From positions 1 through 18,063 of the forward strand of contig DAOOWV010000020.1 in the NCBI GenBank assembly GCA_035371485.1: 18,063 nt of DNA. The letters run 5' to 3'. How positions within the stretch are numbered: the stretch's first letter is position 1; every line of letters begins with the position of its first letter. Both the position numbers and the translations under genes were made by a program. This document shows positions 7,180 to 14,421 of the stretch, one piece after another. Under the pieces are notes generated by a model that searched no databases, was not told the origin of the DNA, and saw only the letters and a program-made list of their open reading frames with translations. The DNA comes from DAOOWV01 sp035371485 (lineage in GTDB: Bacteria > Patescibacteriota > Dojkabacteria > JAFGLO01).

Positions 7180-8533
7180 ATTTCGTAAGGAAAAATTTTT
7201 GATTAATCTCTCGAACGGAATTTTACCAACGCTTGGTAACAAATTTCTATTTATTGTTTTGATTTCAATAATTTTTAGATTTTTAAATTCAGTTCCTGTT
7301 CCTGGAGTTCCTATTGATTCATTAAAGCAAGTTTTATCACAATACTCTTTCGGTGAAATTTTAAACATTACATCAAGTGGAGCATTGGCAAATACAACAT
7401 TAATTGCTATTGGACTTGGTCCACACATTAATGCATCCGTAGTATTTCAGCTATTGGGAAGTGTAGTCCCTAAGATTCAAGAATTGCAAAAAGAAGGTGC
7501 AAAGGGTAGGATGGTTTTGAATATGTATACAAGATTATTAACAGTTCCTCTTGCTATTATTCAGTCAATTGTAATTTATATGTTTTTGAAAGAATATCAA
7601 TTAGTTGCTCCCTTGTCTGGAATAGAATTAGGAGTACTTGTTGCAGGGTTTACTGGAGGGTCAATGCTGTTGATGTGGTTAAGCGAACTTTTGTCCGAAG
7701 GAAATTTTATAAATGGAAGTTCATATCTAATTGCAGCTGGTATTTTAGCTGAAATTCCTGGGAAATTTTCTCAAGGGGAGATGAGCTCTAATGTCTGGGT
7801 TACTGTTGGAGTTCTTGCTTTTACTGTAATATGGATTGGATTTATTGGATATGTTATGGCTGCCGAGAAAAAAGTTAAAATTAAACATGCTAAGGTGATG
7901 TCCTTTGCAACCAAACCAATAGATGACAATCATTTACCACTTAGATTAAATCAATCAGGGGTAATGCCTGTAATTTTTGCGATGTCATTTATGTCTACGC
8001 CATCTTTAGTAATGGATCTACTTTCACGATCTGAGCTTGCTACTAAATATCAGTGGATTGGTAATGTTTCAGAATTTATTACAAAATATTTAGGCTCTGA
8101 AAATATTTATTATTCATTAATTTTGGCATTACTTATAATTCTTTTCTCGGTTTTTTATACCTTTGTTGTCTTTAGTCCTAATGATACATCTGAGAATCTG
8201 AAGAAACAGGGAGCATATATTCCGGGAATTAGGCCAGGTGCTGATACCAAAAAATATTTAACCAAAATAATGGTAAGACTTAGTATTGTTGGTTCATTGT
8301 TTTTGGCTTTTATTACGATATTTCCAATCCTCCTCCCTCAATTTCTAAACTCAACTTGGAGTTATACGTTACCGGGATTTTTGGGAGGTGGTGTTATAAA
8401 TAAAGGATGGACACTTGATGCACCTTTTTTGTTTAGTGGAACTGCAATAATAATCATTGTCGGTGTTGCTGTTGAGGTGTTTGACAAAATTAGATCAATG
8501 CAGACAGATAAATACAGCGTAAAGGGTATATAA
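7169..8533 (+). CDS. secY: protein translocase channel subunit SecY
   Basis: Pore-forming subunit of the SecYEG channel that moves unfolded proteins across or into the cytoplasmic membrane. The 454 residues show about ten hydrophobic segments (near 27-49, 75-100, 121-141, 152-176, 182-195, 209-231, 263-285, 315-335, 368-392, 419-437). Family motifs include RLNQSGVMPVIFAMSF (259-274) and the cytosolic loop AYIPGIRPG (349-357) that contacts ribosome and SecA. The Ser/Gly-rich segment 68-86 matches the plug and TM2 area. Start overlaps the rplO end by 11 nt; a 50-nt gap follows. Confidence 0.98.
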   Translation: MRLKFRKEKFLINLSNGILPTLGNKFLFIVLISIIFRFLNSVPVPGVPIDSLKQVLSQYSFGEILNITSSGALANTTLIAIGLGPHINASVVFQLLGSVVPKIQELQKEGAKGRMVLNMYTRLLTVPLAIIQSIVIYMFLKEYQLVAPLSGIELGVLVAGFTGGSMLLMWLSELLSEGNFINGSSYLIAAGILAEIPGKFSQGEMSSNVWVTVGVLAFTVIWIGFIGYVMAAEKKVKIKHAKVMSFATKPIDDNHLPLRLNQSGVMPVIFAMSFMSTPSLVMDLLSRSELATKYQWIGNVSEFITKYLGSENIYYSLILALLIILFSVFYTFVVFSPNDTSENLKKQGAYIPGIRPGADTKKYLTKIMVRLSIVGSLFLAFITIFPILLPQFLNSTWSYTLPGFLGGGVINKGWTLDAPFLFSGTAIIIIVGVAVEVFDKIRSMQTDKYSVKGI

Positions 8534-8583
8534 ATATTAGTAATTCCAATATATTTACTGTAATTTGTTGATCGTTTTATATA

Positions 8584-8886
8584 TTGAGTAAATTTTTTAC
8601 CAAAAAACAAGAAGATTTCAAGTGTGAAAACTGTGGAGTTGATGTGCAAGGTAATGGATATACCAATCATTGTCCAAACTGTTTGTTTTCCAAGCACGTG
8701 GATGTATATCCAGGAGATAGGGCCTCAGTATGTCATGGTCTGATGGAACCAATAGGAATCGATCAAAAAAATGGGGAGATAAGAATTGTACATAGATGTT
8801 TAAAATGTGGATATATAGCGAGAACCAAAAAAGGTGAAACAGATAATGAAATATTAATTATTGAGTTGTCTAAGAATCCGATCTAA
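8584..8886 (+). CDS. RNHCP-domain zinc-ribbon protein of unknown role
   Basis: The 100-residue product matches my recollection of the RNHCP family: an opening FTKKQEDFKCENCG, then GYTNHCPNCLFSKHVD, the PGDRASVCHGLMEPIGI block and HRCLKCGYIARTKKGETDNE. Seven cysteines (14, 17, 30, 33, 50, 72, 75) and the paired CxxC motifs suggest one or two zinc sites. The usual Arg of the RNHCP signature is Thr here (TNHCP). The biochemical role of the family is not established. It starts at TTG 8584, just before the family's FTKxxEDFxC start, and lies between secY and adk, where its position suggests a link to translation (inference). Confidence 0.85.
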   Translation: MSKFFTKKQEDFKCENCGVDVQGNGYTNHCPNCLFSKHVDVYPGDRASVCHGLMEPIGIDQKNGEIRIVHRCLKCGYIARTKKGETDNEILIIELSKNPI

Positions 8887-8914
8887 ATTCAAAAATATAA
8901 TCGTGGAAAAAAAT

Positions 8915-9562
8915 ATGATTGTGCTTTTTTTAGGACCAAGTGGATGTGGGAAAGATACACAGGCTCAGAAATTAATTAAGGAATATGGATTTATACAGTT
9001 ATCTGCTGGTGATTTTTTTAGAAATGAAATCTTGGATGGTGGAAAATTGGGGAAAAAGTTAAAAAAATATCTCGACTCAGGTGTACTTGTTCCTAATGAA
9101 CTATGGTATGAAATTGTAAAAAAACATTTGACTAAAAATTTGTCTAAAGGAAGAATAATCTTACAAGGAGTTGTAAGGGAAGTTGTACAAAAAGAATTGG
9201 TTGATGATATTCTAGACAAACTAGGATATTCTTTAAATGCAGTAATTCACTTTGATTTGTCAGTGGAAAATGCAATCGAGAGGATGGCGTTAAGAAGATC
9301 TTGTCCAAAGTGTGGACAGATATATCATCTTAAATTTACACCACCTAAAAAAGAAAATATTTGTGACAAAGATGGAGAAAAACTAATTCAAAGAGAGGAT
9401 GATACAGAAAAAGCTATAAATAGCAGAATTAGTTATTATCAGGATAATATTAAACCCATTCTTAAATATTATGAAGATAGGAAGATTCTTTATCATATTG
9501 ATGGGGGAGAAACAATACCAAATGTGTATAAGCAACTTGTTGAATTATTAGAAAATTTATAA
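8915..9562 (+). CDS. adk: adenylate kinase, zinc-LID type
   Basis: Interconverts ATP + AMP and 2 ADP in the cytoplasm. From the ATG at 8915 the protein has 215 residues: P-loop GPSGCGKDTQ (7-16), AMP-site AGDFFRNE (31-38), a zinc LID with C130, C133, C150 and D153 (the ligand set of Gram-positive Adk), and REDDTEKAINSRISYY (160-175) with the phosphate-binding arginines. The usual DGFPRT motif is replaced by QGVVRE (84-89), keeping the Arg. An upstream TTG (8861) would overlap the RNHCP gene and add 18 residues unlike the family; GTG 8903 is a lesser alternative. It sits at the classical secY-adk-map position. Confidence 0.95.
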   Translation: MIVLFLGPSGCGKDTQAQKLIKEYGFIQLSAGDFFRNEILDGGKLGKKLKKYLDSGVLVPNELWYEIVKKHLTKNLSKGRIILQGVVREVVQKELVDDILDKLGYSLNAVIHFDLSVENAIERMALRRSCPKCGQIYHLKFTPPKKENICDKDGEKLIQREDDTEKAINSRISYYQDNIKPILKYYEDRKILYHIDGGETIPNVYKQLVELLENL

Positions 9563-9571
9563 ATATAAGCT

Positions 9572-10309
9572 ATGAAATATGATGAACATCGAATAAAAAT
9601 GATGGGAGAGGGTGGAAAAATTTGTGCTTCTATAATGGAACAGATGACTAATGAAATTAAGGTAGGTGTAAATAGTTTAGAAATAGAGGAAATATCAAAA
9701 AAATTATGCAAAGAAGCGTCTGTTGTTCCTGCCTTTTTAGGATACAACAATTATCCTTCTGCAACATGTATTATGGTTAATGATGAAATAGAACATGCTA
9801 TCCCTAAAAGTTATGTATTTAAGGATGGAGATGCGGTTACTGTTGACTTTGGGATCATTTATGAAGGGTACTACCTAGATATGACGAGGTCAGTTATTTT
9901 AGGTAGCAATCCAGTAGCAGAAAAAATGCATGATTTGGTTTCAAGAATTTTAGATAATGTAACCGCTATGGCTGTTACTGGACTTAAGGTTGGAGACATT
10001 GGGTTTTATGTTGAAAATGAAGTAAATAGGGCTGGATTTGCAGTTGTTCGAGAATTGGGAGGGCATTCAATAGGGGAAAAATTACACATGGACCCAGTTA
10101 TACCTAATTTTGGAAAGAAAAATAAGGGGCCAAGGCTAGAGTTTGGTCATACAATGGCCATTGAGATAATAATTGCTGAAAAATCAGGTAGAATGATGAC
10201 AGATCCTAATGGTTGGACGTTAAGAACTATTGATGGTGGGATGTCAGTGATGAAAGAAAACACAATAATGGTTGGAAATGAAAGGGGCGAAGTGTTGACT
10301 AAGATATAA
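9572..10309 (+). CDS. map: methionine aminopeptidase, type I
   Basis: Removes the initiator methionine from nascent proteins after deformylation. The 245-residue product has the pita-bread metallopeptidase ligands: D92 (VTVDFG), D103 (YLDMTRS), H165 (GGHSIGEKLH), E198 (AIEIIIAE) and E240 (RGEVLT), with H75 in EIEHAIP and H172 lining the active site. No N-terminal extension is present, so it is the short bacterial form. It follows adk by 9 nt and is the last gene before the infA promoter. The preceding TATAAATATAAGCT leader has no Shine-Dalgarno. Confidence 0.97.
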   Translation: MKYDEHRIKMMGEGGKICASIMEQMTNEIKVGVNSLEIEEISKKLCKEASVVPAFLGYNNYPSATCIMVNDEIEHAIPKSYVFKDGDAVTVDFGIIYEGYYLDMTRSVILGSNPVAEKMHDLVSRILDNVTAMAVTGLKVGDIGFYVENEVNRAGFAVVRELGGHSIGEKLHMDPVIPNFGKKNKGPRLEFGHTMAIEIIIAEKSGRMMTDPNGWTLRTIDGGMSVMKENTIMVGNERGEVLTKI

Positions 10310-10330
10310 TTAATATGTATAATACTCCCG

Positions 10331-10359
10331 TTGACTTTAAGTTAATTATATCTTAAAAT
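10331..10359 (+). promoter_or_regulatory. sigma70-type promoter for infA and the downstream alpha cluster
   Basis: TTGACT (10331-10336), a 17-nt spacer and TAAAAT (10354-10359) form a near-consensus housekeeping promoter in the 61-nt map-infA gap. The expected start point (around 10366) is only about five bases before the infA ATG, so the transcript would be almost leaderless. The short GC-containing run CCCTGCGC between the -10 box and the ATG stands out in this AT-rich DNA. It would drive infA, rpmJ, rpsM and genes beyond. Confidence 0.6.
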
Positions 10360-10370
10360 ACCCTGCGCTT

Positions 10371-10595
10371 ATGAATCAAGTATTTGAAATAGACGGAACA
10401 GTTGTTGAAGCTCATCCAGAAATGAAATTTGTGGTTGAGTTAGATGTATGTGGACAAAAGAAGAAGATTTTGTCACGTCTATCCGGAAAAATTAAGATGA
10501 ATTATATCAAAGTTGTAGTTGGAGACAAGGTCAAAGTTGAGGTAAGTTCTTGTGATCCAACCAAAGGAAGAATTATATATAGATACAAACCATGA
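10371..10595 (+). CDS. infA: translation initiation factor IF-1
   Basis: OB-fold factor that occupies the 30S A site during initiation. The 74-residue product contains FEIDGTVVEAHPEMKFVVEL, the ILSRLSGKIKMNYIKVVVGDKVKVE core and SSCDPTKGRIIYRYKP, equivalent to the usual PYDLTKGRIxYRxK end. It ends in TGA overlapping the rpmJ ATG (ATGA). A good promoter lies directly upstream and would leave almost no 5' leader. No Shine-Dalgarno motif is present. Confidence 0.97.
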   Translation: MNQVFEIDGTVVEAHPEMKFVVELDVCGQKKKILSRLSGKIKMNYIKVVVGDKVKVEVSSCDPTKGRIIYRYKP

Positions 10596-10771
10596 AAGTT
10601 AAAACATCATTAAGAAAAAGGTGTGAGAATTGTTACACTGTTGTTAGAGAAGGACGTTTGTTTGTTTATTGTAGAAAAAACCCAAGGCACAAGCAAACAC
10701 AACCTAAGCCTAAAGACAAGATTGTTAAGAGAAGTAAGTATTTAAAACCACATGGTGTAAACGGAAAATAA
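10592..10771 (+). CDS. rpmJ: 50S ribosomal protein L36 (bL36), zinc type, with C-terminal extension
   Basis: This 59-codon gene is easily missed. The first 36 residues are classic L36: MKVKTSLRKRCENC start, zinc ligands C11, C14, C27 and H33 with the family spacing, and the RHKQTQ end. L36 normally stops there (37-38 residues). Here about 20 further residues follow (positions 37-59), basic and ending in LKPHGVNGK. It overlaps infA by 4 nt and precedes rpsM by 16 nt, the normal order. L36 binds 23S rRNA near the L11/L6 side of the 50S subunit. Confidence 0.93.
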   Translation: MKVKTSLRKRCENCYTVVREGRLFVYCRKNPRHKQTQPKPKDKIVKRSKYLKPHGVNGK

Positions 10772-10787
10772 AATAATTATATAAATT

Positions 10788-11174
10788 ATGGCTCGTTTTT
10801 TAGGAGTTGAAGTAGATGACAAAAAGAAGATTGTATATGGGTTGAATGAGATTCATGGTATTGGATTGAAATTAGCCAAGAAAATTATTAAGGAGGTTGG
10901 GATATCTGAAGATTTAAAGGTTGCCGATTTAAGTGCTTCTGATTGGGATGCTTTACGTTTACATATTGAGAAAAATGAAATATTGGTTGAAGGTCAACTT
11001 AAACAGGATGTTTATCAAAACATAAGAAGAATGAGAGATATCAGAACGTACAAAGGAATTAGACATAAATTAGGTTTGCCAGTAAGAGGTCAGAGAACAA
11101 GAAGAAATTCTCATACTGTAAGAGGTCACTCAACTGCCGTTGGTGGTTTGAAGAGAGTATTAACAAAGACATAA
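10788..11174 (+). CDS. rpsM: 30S ribosomal protein S13 (uS13)
   Basis: Head protein whose C-terminal tail approaches the P-site tRNA. The 128 residues start MARFLGVEVDDKKKIVYGLN and contain the helix-hairpin part IHGIGLKLAKKI, the long coiled region with QNIRRMRDIRTYKGIRH, and the signature GLPVRGQRTRRNSHTVRG. The normally Lys-rich extreme end is short. It lies 16 nt after rpmJ and 16 nt before rpsK; the leader is AT-only. Confidence 0.97.
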   Translation: MARFLGVEVDDKKKIVYGLNEIHGIGLKLAKKIIKEVGISEDLKVADLSASDWDALRLHIEKNEILVEGQLKQDVYQNIRRMRDIRTYKGIRHKLGLPVRGQRTRRNSHTVRGHSTAVGGLKRVLTKT

Positions 11175-11190
11175 CTTTATATTTTTTATA

Positions 11191-11589
11191 ATGGCGGAAG
11201 ATTCGAAGAAATATTCAAACAAGAAAACGAGTTCACGTGGAAAAGTAAAATTTGGTCGTGCATACGTTTTTGCTTCATTCAATAACACAATAATTACTCT
11301 TACAGATGAAGAAGGGAATGTTTTAATGTCGGGTTCTCCAGCAAGATTGGGTTTTAAAAATAGTAAAAAAGGTACTGCATACGTAGCAACAAAAGCAGCT
11401 GAAGATGTTGCTTTAAGATCACAAAAAGTCGGTTTAGAGTCTGTCGACGTTTTTATAAGAGGTCCTGGTTCTGGCAGAAACGCTGCTGTTAAGGGACTCG
11501 TATCTGGAGGTTTGAGAGTTAATAGTCTGACAGACAAAACAAGAATTCCTCATGGAGGAACAAAGCCTCGTAAGGCTCCAAGAAAATAG
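11191..11589 (+). CDS. rpsK: 30S ribosomal protein S11 (uS11)
   Basis: Platform protein contacting the mRNA near the E site. The 132 residues contain GRAYVFASFNNTIITLTDEE, TAYVATKAAEDVALRSQKVG, the GPGSGRNAAVKGL loop and the C-terminal DKTRIPHGGTKPRKAPRK. The last block usually reads D-T-PIPHNGCRPPK, so the NGC is GGT here, a minor deviation. The first 20 residues are a basic, Ser/Lys-rich extension. Stop is TAG. Confidence 0.97.
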   Translation: MAEDSKKYSNKKTSSRGKVKFGRAYVFASFNNTIITLTDEEGNVLMSGSPARLGFKNSKKGTAYVATKAAEDVALRSQKVGLESVDVFIRGPGSGRNAAVKGLVSGGLRVNSLTDKTRIPHGGTKPRKAPRK

Positions 11590-11613
11590 TATATAAATTT
11601 TATTTTGTAATAA

Positions 11614-12198
11614 ATGGGTAGAAATTTAGGACCTAAGTGTAAACAATGTAGAAGAGAAGGTGTAAAGCTTTTTCTTAAGGGTGATAAATGTTTAGGTGAA
11701 AAGTGTCCATTTAACAAGAGATCTTATGCCCCAGGAATGTATTATGATAGAGCTCCTAGACTTTCAGATTATGGAAGACATCTTAGGGAAAAACAAAAGG
11801 TTAAGAGAATGTATGGGATGGGTGAAAAACAGTTTAAAAGATTTTTTGATATGGTAAGAAATCAAAACAATAAAGGTAGTATGATGTTGCAGTTATTGGA
11901 GAGAAGATTAGATAGTGTAATAGTAAAGGCAGGTTGGGCTGTATCTCCTTTTTCTGCTCGACAAATTATAAGACATGGTCAAATAAGAGTTAATGGCAAA
12001 AAAGTAGATATTCCTTCTTACATTGTTGAGAAGGGTGATACTATAACCGTTAAAAAGAAAATTTGGAATAACAAACCAGTTAAGTCTGCATGGTTAGAAT
12101 TTGGTGAGGACAGCTGTACTGTTTTGTCATACCCTTCAAGAGATATGATTGATCCAGGGATTAAGGAATATCTCATTGTTGAATTTTATTCGAGATAA
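11614..12198 (+). CDS. rpsD: 30S ribosomal protein S4 (uS4), zinc-binding type
   Basis: Primary 16S rRNA-binding protein that nucleates 30S assembly. The 194 residues begin MGRNLGPKCKQCRREGVKLF, with a four-cysteine set (C9, C12, C26, C31) marking the zinc-binding form. The S4 RNA-binding domain contains LERRLDSVIVKAGWAVSPFSARQIIRHGQIRVNGKKVDIPSY (split across about residues 95-136). It sits between rpsK and rpoA with 24-nt gaps on both sides, the normal alpha-operon order. In E. coli S4 represses this operon; no S4-binding pseudoknot is evident here. Confidence 0.97.
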   Translation: MGRNLGPKCKQCRREGVKLFLKGDKCLGEKCPFNKRSYAPGMYYDRAPRLSDYGRHLREKQKVKRMYGMGEKQFKRFFDMVRNQNNKGSMMLQLLERRLDSVIVKAGWAVSPFSARQIIRHGQIRVNGKKVDIPSYIVEKGDTITVKKKIWNNKPVKSAWLEFGEDSCTVLSYPSRDMIDPGIKEYLIVEFYSR

Positions 12199-12222
12199 AA
12201 ATAATTTGATTACCAAAAAACG

Positions 12223-13137
12223 ATGTTATCATTTGATGATTTGAAAGTTGTCGTTGAGGAAAAAGAAGTTGGAAAAGCTAATATCGAAATAAACTACTTA
12301 CCAAGAGGATTTGGATTTACTGTAGGGACTATTTTAAGAAGAGTTCTTTTAGGAAGCATTAGCGGTTTTTCTGCAACTGGCATTAGAGTCTCAGGTGTTG
12401 AGCATGAATTTTCAACAATTGAGGGTGTAAAAGAAAGCGTTTATGAAGTGATGTTGAATTTAAAGAATATTGATTTTAGAATTGAAGGAGATGATCTGGC
12501 AGAAGTAAAGTTGAAAGTCAAAAACAAGGGGAAGTTAACATCAGATAATTTGGAACTTTCTCCCAATGTAAAGGTAATCAATAAGGGAGTATATATTTTA
12601 GAAAGTTCCGGTTTGAAAAAAGAAGTAGTATTTACGATTACTATTGAAAGAGGTGTGGGATATAGGCCGATAACTGATAATGACAGAGGAGAAATTGGAT
12701 ATGTTCCTATTGATGCAGATTTTTCACCAGTAAAACGTGTTGAATTTAATGTTGAAGATACTCGTTTAGGTGATAAAACCAATCTTGATAAACTAACATT
12801 GTTTATTTATACTGATAAATCTAGATCAGCCGACAAAATATTTGGAGAAGCATTGGAATTGGTTAAGAATTGTTTTGCTCAAATGTCTGATTTAGTTAAA
12901 GTAACTGACTCAAAAGTAGTTCCTTTGTCAACAGAATCAACAAAAGGAGAGTGGGATATAGATTCATTAGGCTTATCTAATAAAGTTAAAAATGTTTTGG
13001 TAAAAAATGGAATCGATTCAATCGAAAAACTTACTAAACTATCTGCTGATGATGTTTTATCATTAGGGGGATTAGGAGCCAAATCCGTAGATGAAATTAA
13101 AAAAGAATTAAAGAAAGTAGGACTTAGTTTTAAATAA
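12223..13137 (+). CDS. rpoA: DNA-directed RNA polymerase subunit alpha
   Basis: Assembles RNA polymerase as a dimer and contacts promoter DNA and regulators. The 304 residues have both domains. The N-terminal domain (about 1-225) includes LPRGFGFTVGTILRRVLLGS and IERGVGYRP. The linker is followed by the C-terminal helix-hairpin-helix domain (about 243-304) with LSNKVKNVLVKNGI and LGGLGAKSVDEIKK. Aligned by eye to E. coli, the DNA-contacting Arg265 is Lys254, while Asn268, Gly296, Lys298 and Ser299 are retained as N257, G285, K287 and S288. It precedes rplQ by 7 nt. Confidence 0.98.
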   Translation: MLSFDDLKVVVEEKEVGKANIEINYLPRGFGFTVGTILRRVLLGSISGFSATGIRVSGVEHEFSTIEGVKESVYEVMLNLKNIDFRIEGDDLAEVKLKVKNKGKLTSDNLELSPNVKVINKGVYILESSGLKKEVVFTITIERGVGYRPITDNDRGEIGYVPIDADFSPVKRVEFNVEDTRLGDKTNLDKLTLFIYTDKSRSADKIFGEALELVKNCFAQMSDLVKVTDSKVVPLSTESTKGEWDIDSLGLSNKVKNVLVKNGIDSIEKLTKLSADDVLSLGGLGAKSVDEIKKELKKVGLSFK

Positions 13138-13144
13138 TTATCAA

Positions 13145-13543
13145 ATGAAATCTAGAAGAAAATTTTATTTTGGACAACGAAAAGGCGTACATGAAAGAAT
13201 GGTTGTAAACCAATTTATTTCGTTGGCATTGAATGGAAGTTTATCAACAACTGGTCCTAAGTCTAAAGCTTTAAAATCTTTTGCTGATATTGTTTTAAAC
13301 AAAATTGCAACAATGGGTGACGATGTTTCACAAAAGAGAAATATTGAATCAATGTTAAAGCATAATCTTAGAATGGATGATATCTTTAAGCTGTATTCAG
13401 GTATTGAAAAGAGAGAAGGTAGCTATACTTCTATTGACGCTATTGGTAAAAGAGAAGGTGATAATTCTGAAATTTATAGAATATCAGTTATAGATTTTGA
13501 TAAGATTGTAAAGAAAAATAGGAAGAAAGTTAAAAAGGACTAA
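13145..13543 (+). CDS. rplQ: 50S ribosomal protein L17 (bL17), divergent
   Basis: L17 lies near the exit tunnel at the 50S back. The 132-residue product is diverged but keeps the pattern: a basic start, HERMVVNQFISLALNGSLSTTGPKSKAL in place of the family's R--LLR-L---L---E-I-TT--KAKE, and a C-terminal GSYTSIDAIGKREGDNSEIYRISVID matching GGYTRI-K---R-GD-A-M--IEL. The usual MRHRK-GRKLxR opening is reduced to MKSRRKFYFGQRKG. The invariant place after rpoA makes the call firm. It ends in a Lys-rich tail. Confidence 0.92.
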   Translation: MKSRRKFYFGQRKGVHERMVVNQFISLALNGSLSTTGPKSKALKSFADIVLNKIATMGDDVSQKRNIESMLKHNLRMDDIFKLYSGIEKREGSYTSIDAIGKREGDNSEIYRISVIDFDKIVKKNRKKVKKD

Positions 13544-13560
13544 ATTATTTTATTATTGTA

Positions 13561-14007
13561 ATGCGAAGAATAGATCAAAAAACAACGTTTATAAAGGGTG
13601 AAGAGATATCAAGAGATTGGTATGTTATTGATGCTTCTAAGATTGAGCTTGGAAGACTTGCAAGTGTTGTTGTCTTTTATCTGATGGGTAAAAATAAGGC
13701 TAAATATGCAGGAGATTCAAATATTGGTAATTGTGTGATTGTTACTAATGCTGAAAAAATCAAGCTTTCTAGTGAAGGAAAATTAGACAAAAAGAAATTT
13801 CAATCCCACTCGATGTACCCCAAGGGATTTAAGGAAGTTAGCTTAAGATATTTGATGAATAAATCACACAAAAAAGTTATTGAAAGTGCTGTTTTGGGCA
13901 TGTTACCGAAGAACAAATTAAGAGATAGATATATGTCCAAACTTCATATTGTTGAAGGTGTTGAGCACAAATATGTAGCACAAAAACCTGTTGAGATAAA
14001 ATTATAA
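13561..14007 (+). CDS. rplM: 50S ribosomal protein L13 (uL13)
   Basis: Early-assembly 50S protein. The 148 residues contain DWYVIDASKIELGRLASVVV, the GKNKAKYAGDSNIGNCVIVTNAEKIKL block (split over about residues 41-67) and the signature LGMLPKNKLRDRYMSKLHI, with C-terminal GVEHKYVAQKP. The start at 13561 gives a short basic leader before the conserved W-Y-V-I-D. It follows rplQ by 17 nt and forms the usual pair with rpsI. Confidence 0.97.
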   Translation: MRRIDQKTTFIKGEEISRDWYVIDASKIELGRLASVVVFYLMGKNKAKYAGDSNIGNCVIVTNAEKIKLSSEGKLDKKKFQSHSMYPKGFKEVSLRYLMNKSHKKVIESAVLGMLPKNKLRDRYMSKLHIVEGVEHKYVAQKPVEIKL

Positions 14008-14017
14008 TTATTAATAA

Positions 14018-14416
14018 ATGGTAGACAAAAAATTAAAATATGTTGAAAAAATAGGAAGAAGAAAAGAATCAACTGCAAGAGTGAGAATTTACTTAAATGA
14101 AGATTTGGCTATTATCAACAATAAGAAAGCAAATGAATATTTTCCAGAAGTAGCATTGGAGACTGCAACTGAAGTTTTGAGATTAACAGGTTATGATAAA
14201 AAATGTGGATACAGCGCTGTTGTTTCTGGTGGTGGAACGATGGGACAAGCAGAAGCTATCCGCTTAGGGTTAGCTAGAGCTATTGTTTCCATTGATGAAA
14301 ATCAAAAGAAAATTTTAAAGGAAAAAGGATTTTTGACAAGAGATCCTCGTGTTGTTGAACGCAAAAAGTATTATCTTCGAAAAGCAAGAAGAGCTCCTCA
14401 ATTCTCAAAGCGTTAG
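14018..14416 (+). CDS. rpsI: 30S ribosomal protein S9 (uS9)
   Basis: S9's C-terminal tail reaches the P-site tRNA anticodon. The 132-residue protein contains GRRKESTARVRIYL, the VSGGGTMGQAEAIRLGLARA segment, FLTRDPRVVERKKYYLRKAR and the strictly typical end APQFSKR. It is the last gene of the plus-strand locus. The TAG stop is only 5 nt from the convergent comM stop, and no hairpin with a T run is present between them. Confidence 0.97.
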   Translation: MVDKKLKYVEKIGRRKESTARVRIYLNEDLAIINNKKANEYFPEVALETATEVLRLTGYDKKCGYSAVVSGGGTMGQAEAIRLGLARAIVSIDENQKKILKEKGFLTRDPRVVERKKYYLRKARRAPQFSKR

Positions 14417-14421
14417 TCTTT

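Noticed and set aside
8554..8582. Promoter-like TTTACT-N17-TTATAT before the RNHCP gene
   Set aside because: The predicted start point would fall downstream of the TTG start codon, and the -10 match is poor.
8861..8914. TTG at 8861 as the adenylate kinase start
   Set aside because: It would overlap the RNHCP gene by 26 nt and add 18 residues before the P-loop that Adk proteins do not have; ATG 8915 puts the P-loop at the normal distance.
3550..10612. UGA recoded as glycine (as in Gracilibacteria and Absconditabacteria), because the TGA stops of rplN and infA are soon followed by in-frame TAA
   Set aside because: L14 ends at exactly its normal C-terminus at TGA, both TGAs are ATGA overlaps with the next gene, and no gene here contains an in-frame TGA that must be sense.
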